Positions 58,339 to 64,000 of a stretch of 64,000 bases of DNA are shown here, piece after piece. The position numbers and the translations under genes are program-made. The notes below the pieces were generated by a model. The model was not told the DNA's origin and searched no databases. It saw nothing but the letters and a program-made list of their open reading frames with translations. Every line of letters begins with the position of its first letter. Position 1 is the stretch's first letter. This DNA comes from Sphagnum magellanicum (Eukaryota; Streptophyta; Sphagnopsida; Sphagnales; Sphagnaceae): NCBI GenBank assembly GCA_021904315.1, contig CM038917.1, positions 2,046,001 through 2,110,000 on the forward strand, given 5' to 3'.

Positions 58339-61300
58339 CAGTGAATTCACTCAAAATTTAGTGAAATTGTTTGGCGTAGAAGGACACCTTTTGTTGTAAC
58401 TTCTACCACCAAGTAACATCATGCTTGCGAACCAAGATGAATCAACACTCACTTCGATACATTCACCTTGAGTAAGGCTTTGTAGTGGCCATATTAAGCT
58501 CAAAAAAAGTTAGATTTGAGCTCAAAAACTGTTGATATAATGAAACTTCATACCTAGATTCAACCTCGAAATACATGGTGGGACTATCACATGTCATAAA
58601 CATGTTTAGGGTTTTGGGATTGATAGCCTACCTTGATAAAATTCTAATAATCTAGACAGGCTACTAGAATTTGAATATTCAATACCTGACTATATATATA
58701 TATATCTCATCAATAGGTGAACATATTGGCAATAAGTGATTTTATTTATTTATAAATAATAAGTTATTTTGAAGGTTTTCAGGCATTTGTATTGAGGGCC
58801 AAAAAAAAAAGAAAAGTTAAAACCGCCACATTCATATATGTGGTTTTCATTTTGTAGGCAAACATATAGAAGGATGATGAAAGATTTGTCTTTTATTTTT
58901 GGTTTATAACCAAATTTGGTTAAATTTTGTAGGGATGATCATCACATTTTCTATATCTTCCAATGAATGATCACCACTTTCGCTACAAAACAAAAATTCC
59001 TAAGAAAAGAATTGTACTCAGAGAGAGGTTTAAAGTTATTTTTTCAAAAAAAATTGTAGCAAACTATCACTCATGCTCTTCTAGTTTTTCTACATTGTGA
59101 CCAACCTAAAGATTATATGGACTTGGTTTTCATATACACACTCAAGCTTAGTACATACAATGGGATTTTGGGAGATGGGTTTCATGATCACATTAATTAA
59201 TGCCATTAATATCATTTAAAATTATCTAGGAATGTCAATTTTTTTTAAATGCAAAAAATGATAGTGCAAATCTTACAAAGGTTTTTTTTGGAAACAATAA
59301 TTGAAATTGCCATATTTAAATAACAAGTTATAACATGCCACCAACACATAACAAGAATCCTAATTTTTATAGGGGGGTCCAAACAATATAGTATGAGCCA
59401 AGAATGCCCTTTTAGGTGATTATTTTCAATCAAAAATATTTTGGGATATTATGGAAATACATCTTTTTAATATATAAAAAATTAAATTTTTTATATTATT
59501 ATGTTAGGGTTTATATTAAAATTTTGCCAAGAATAGCTAGGTATGAATCTTTTTACATCATGCCAAAGGATGTTATAATTGTGTTAAAAGTGTTTTTGGG
59601 TATTTTTTATTCATTAGATTGATTTCAAAAAACATCATACATGTTTTCATGATATATATCACATGAATGTCATTATATAAGTAAATCTCAAAATTTCAAC
59701 ACAAATTTAGATTATCATTTTAAAAGAAAAAATCTAAATAATGGTTATTCCTTTTTTTCTCCTATTAAGATGACTATGAGACCAAGGCCCAACCACAAAA
59801 ATTCAAACCTCAACTTTGAGCTTACAAACAAAGAAAAATCAAAATTAGATTTGAAAGCCATATGAACTCACATACCCTCCCAAGCTACAACCATCTAGTA
59901 TGCCTATGGAAATTTTTTAGCATGTAAAATTGTTGAATAAACATCTTAACCATGAGGTTTAGATGCATGGGTAGGCAATTGCAAAACTTTGATTTGATGA
60001 AATTCAAATTGCTAAAGTATGTTTCATCCTTAATTTAATTAAGAACTTGCACCATGGCAATTTTTACCAACTTCAAATATTTTGCCATCTTGTATGTAAA
60101 AAAGATGGAAATGTAATTTCCTACTTTCATAACTTCTATAGTGGTCACTTTGACAATGTTAATGTGCATTATTTCAACCATGGACTAGCTAAATTTATCA
60201 CACCAATGCTTCTATGGAAAATTCTTGATTTGCAATGTAGCAAGCCTTTCATGCTTTCTTATTCAATCATGGGTTTTCCCTCTCATGGTAGGTGGGAAAA
60301 TGTGACAAAATAAATGACTTTCTTCAAGTCTTCATGTGGCATACCTTGCATACCATGTCCTACATATTTTTCTCACTTCTAAAAACATATAGCAATTCAT
60401 AATTCATAACACATTTTTGACAATCCTTAACCTTTTTCTTACTATCATGTTTGTAAAGAAAATCAAACTTAGGAGTATGAAGCTTTTCTTTACCCATAAC
60501 CTTTGCAAACCTTGCATTGAACATGGGTGACAAACCTATCTTCATTCAAGACATTATCTACCCATGGCAATTTTGCAACCTACACATCTTGAAACTTCCA
60601 TTCAACTCATAAGCATTTTTTTCTTTTCTTACATTCAAGCTTGATTTCTTTTGAAGTTTTTTTAGGCTCAATTCCAAAGGTTAAATAAATTTGGGATGGA
60701 CCTCCCTCATGATCAGTAGTGACTTCCATGTGTCCCTAAAAGCCTTCATAGCACCTTAGTTGTTACTTTTAACAACATTGCTAACCTTGATATTATGTTG
60801 ACCAAACAAAAAATGAAACTTCACGTTGCTTGGGGCTTAAAGAGGAGTCATGTCATGTGACTTGAATTTCACAAAGTACAAAACAAACCTAAAAGGGAGG
60901 AGTTTGGAGCATATTTGAATCTAGGATCGCTTTATACCATGTGCACACACATTTGTAAATTGTAGCTTGTTGATTTATAAAGATCATCAATCATTCATCA
61001 AAGCATGGAACACAAATGTGAACATTACAACAATCCTATCATTTTCAATTTACAAAAGTTTTAATCAAAACAAACGCTAAACAATTTTTGGCTTCATCAT
61101 TCATTTAAGCAAACAATTTGCTAACATTTTTATCATTATCATTATCTGATTGATCATGACTAAAATATGTAATGTTTGTTTTGCCTGAAATATGTCATGT
61201 TCATTTTGCTATAATGTTTGTTTACATGGTAATATTTTTCTCAAAAATAAATAAATTAATATATATATAATTCTGAAATTCTGAAATTTTCAGATTTTGG

Positions 61301-61495
61301 AATTTTGAAATCTATAAATCATAAAAACTATTCATCACTCAAAATTAGGAAACAAAGCCAAACAAAAAAAATTCATTTAAATAGGATTGTAAGCAAATAA
61401 TTGCCTTATTCATATGTTACAAATTCATAATCATACTTAATTAAAAATTTGAGGGGATCATATACATTATGCCACAAGCATTTGACACAAGTAGT
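58339..61495. other. AT-rich intergenic DNA, no gene recognised
   Basis: Short open frames near 59416-59622, 60047-60313 (plus) and 60360-60545 (minus) have no recognisable family. An (AT)n run lies near 58691-58705. The stretch 60000-60900 could be a very old element, but I cannot name it. Confidence 0.4.
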
Positions 61496-61730
61496 ACATC
61501 ACAAACTTACCCCCCCTCATGTATCTATGTTTTTATAACAATGATCTATCATTCATATGATGTTGTAATGGCATTGTAATACATTGATCAATCATCATAA
61601 TGTGTTACAATGTCATCAAAAACATCATATTAATGATTTGTATCAACACTTTGTTAGCATTTAAAACCTTGAACACATTGTTAAAGTGTTGTAAGAGCAT
61701 AGATACATGAAGGGGGGAAGTTTGTGATGT
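61496..61730. mobile_element. MITE-like inverted-repeat element (235 bp)
   Basis: The left arm ACATCACAAACTTACCCCCC continues CTCATGTATCTATG, and the right arm is its inverse, ending GGGGGGAAGTTTGTGATGT. The arms are about 43 nt with four or five mismatches and enclose about 150 bp of AT-rich DNA with further small inverted words (ATGATGTTG/CATCAT). No coding frame and no certain target-site duplication were seen. Confidence 0.75.
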
Positions 61731-63209
61731 ATATTTTAGTCACAATAATCATACATAGTGGCACATCAAGGTCATTTTTTTGTGATTATCATGAGGTCAA
61801 CACTATTATCTCCACATGAATTTGCCACGCTCCATGTGTTGGTAGCAATGTTCATTTTGAATTTTAAAAAAAAAATTAGTTAAATATTTGACATTGTTAC
61901 TTTTGGGTTAGTCAAAACAAACAAAGTTATTAATGTTAATCATGTTGAAATTATTCTAGAATCATCTTGGTCATGATTTGGGGAGGGGGGTGGGGGTGAA
62001 ATGAACATGCTTTTGTTTTAGTGGAAACAAGGAATGTTGATGGTTGAACCTCATCAAAGCTTAATGCAACTTTGTGTGAACATAATAACAAAAATCAATG
62101 AACAATCATTGCTCAACCCTAAACCTAAAGATCTAAACCTTCATGATTCCCTACACAATGCATGTAACATATTTGACAAAGAAAGCTCAAAGCTCAAGCC
62201 TTGAAGACAAACATCAAATTCTAGATTGTAAAGTGCACATTGAGCACAAAGGCAAATGCAAAGACTTGAAAATCAAAAATAAAATCACATTTAATTCAAG
62301 AACTAGCAAAAGATGTTAATTTATCATTGCATTCATCCACTTTCTTGGCTTGCTCAAAAATCAAGGTCTAGCCTCGAAGATCCATCACAATACATGTCTT
62401 TGAAGCTTTGTGTAGTCCTTCAAAGCTGAGTGGCAATCGAACGACTTTTAAGAATACAATAACATTTTAAAACATAAAACTTGCAACATTCCTTTGTTGC
62501 CAACAATCAAAGCACAAGTACAATAAATTCATAGATCCTTGCATTATTTCAACAAGATCCAAGGCAAGAGGGAAAAGGGTAGATGATCAATGCTTGTGAA
62601 AGGAGAGAGCAGGGGTTAGTGAATTGCAAAGGAATGAGCAATGGTGAGGGCTACACCTACCTTAATATTGAATTATAGTCTAATGACTTAGATGGGTGAG
62701 ATGCATCCTATAGGTATTCTTACAATTACAAAATAATCTTTTTGGCATTTCAAATCATCATCACATGGAAGCTTTTAATGAAAGGCAAAAGATGCAAAAC
62801 AACTATTTAGTGCCACTTATGATGGCACATAGGGTTTTTAGCAAAATAGCTAGTTTTTCAAGTGTTTTTTCTTATGATGATGTGTTTGGCCCTTGGCCAA
62901 TGGGAAATTTTTGTGATAATTCACCAAATAAATAAATAAAATGGTCATGTTTTACACATAGTCAAATTTGGCTAAGCCTTCTTGTGGGAAATCACCTACC
63001 TCACAAAACTAAAAAGAAAAGTGTGTTTAGGAGGAGGATGTAAACATAGTCAAGTTTTTAATGTTAAAACAAAAATGAAGGTGGGAACTTTTTCACCAAT
63101 TGATTTTCATGAAGGATGTTGAAAGAACTTTAAATTGATATGTATTATGTGTTTATATTTGTAGCTAAATGTTTTTAGAAGTCTTTAAGTAAAACATGCC
63201 ATTGTGTAG
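61731..63209. other. AT-rich intergenic DNA
   Basis: A G-rich patch (GGGGAGGGGGGTGGGGGTG) lies at 61980-61998. No gene is recognised. Confidence 0.5.
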
Positions 63210-63237
63210 GGTAAAGCCCAAGGTTGTGGGCTTTACC
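63210..63237. repeat. Perfect 11-bp hairpin
   Basis: GGTAAAGCCCA, a 6-base loop, then TGGGCTTTACC. The stem is perfect and unusually GC-rich for this region. No gene ends nearby, so it is not a terminator of anything visible. Confidence 0.8.
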
Positions 63238-64000
63238 AAGCGTAAAGACCTATGTTGATCTTTTAATTTTTATCTTTTTTCTTGTGATACCTAATGGGTG
63301 CTTGCTAGGTATACCAACAAAAAAATTTAAAAAAAATTGTGGGGCATTAGAAAAACAAAACACCCAAGAATTCAAATTTTTGAAATTCACCACAAACAAT
63401 TGAGGAAAAATTACATTAGGTAAGGTGCCTTTGCTTACATTACAAAAATTGACACAAGTGTTTATGTTAAAACAAAAGCAAAATCCACATATGAGATCAA
63501 ATATGGATCAAACTTGTATGAATAGGGTTACAATACACCATGAAGAACATCACAAGAACATCCAAATGATTTGAATAAAAAAGATTGGTTTAAAACAGAA
63601 GATGATATTTTTCAAATGTTCATTTTTTGGATTGACAATTTCAAATACAAGTTAAACAATGGTAATTTGCTATGTTTACATTGATTCCAATATTTTCAAA
63701 TGTTTCAAAACATGGGTTGTGTTGTTCATGTGGGAATTTAACCCAATTTCCACTAGATACATAGGGTAATTAGCCCAACTTTTTGTGAAAGGTGGGATAC
63801 TGGATGAATTTAAACGCTCATAGTGTTAGAAATGAGATGTTTAGCACAATTTCTAGCACAACCAAATAATTTCACCCAATTTTGTTGTTCAAGTGTGATA
63901 GTGGCCAACTCATAAAAATAAATTAAATATTGGGTGAATCATGGGGAAGACTAAAGTTGGCCCAATACCTTGAAGGAAAATAGACAACGGTGAACTTTAG
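63238..64000. other. AT-rich intergenic DNA to window end
   Basis: Nothing recognisable; no open frame of note on either strand. Confidence 0.55.

Overview
This is a plant nuclear window with one intact gene in 64 kb, surrounded by very AT-rich, repeat-laden DNA. The evidence for a land plant is a multi-exon ABCB (P-glycoprotein/MDR) transporter with GT-AG introns whose closest recognisable relatives are the Arabidopsis ABCB19/ABCB1 auxin-transport clade, short TTTAGGG-type motifs, and plant-type LINE, hAT and MITE relics. The large repeat-filled intergenic space and the look of the LINE suggest a large-genome plant, perhaps a fern or lycophyte, but that placement is a guess from sequence style only.

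Layout. 1-8 kb: AT-rich DNA with short tandem duplications, one GAGCATCTCC-ended MITE (4589-4959), three related copies of another repeat family, two of them inverted (5703-7225), and a duplicated 75-bp block just upstream of the gene. 8.5-16.4 kb: the ABCB gene, plus strand, 13 coding exons, 1326 codons, with microsatellites and two possible uORFs in its 5' region and a run of eleven in-frame stop codons at its end. 16.5-20.3 kb: no gene seen. 20.3-24.1 kb: a nearly full-length but broken LINE (APE endonuclease, reverse transcriptase, zinc-finger tail). 24-39.5 kb: gene-poor, with tandem minisatellites, palindromes and a second MITE copy (34874-35156). 39.9-42.1 kb: tandem leader repeats and a broken hAT-type transposase. 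42-64 kb: no recognisable gene, but several hairpin elements (44.4-44.8, 52.06-52.27, 61.50-61.73 kb), cryptically simple DNA, a possible tRNA-type SINE head and a possible 5S-rRNA-like relic.

The strongest unexplained signal is in the dead elements. In the LINE about 24 in-frame TAA/TAG codons sit where glutamine is expected, and two or three TGA where arginine is expected, while about 20 tryptophan codons are all intact. The hAT relic shows the same kind of stop. The ABCB gene itself has no internal stops and uses the standard code. Cytosine deamination of methylated repeats is the default explanation, but the lack of Trp-to-stop changes is odd and can be tested.

All exon boundaries, counts and repeat boundaries were read by eye; no alignment or database search was run.
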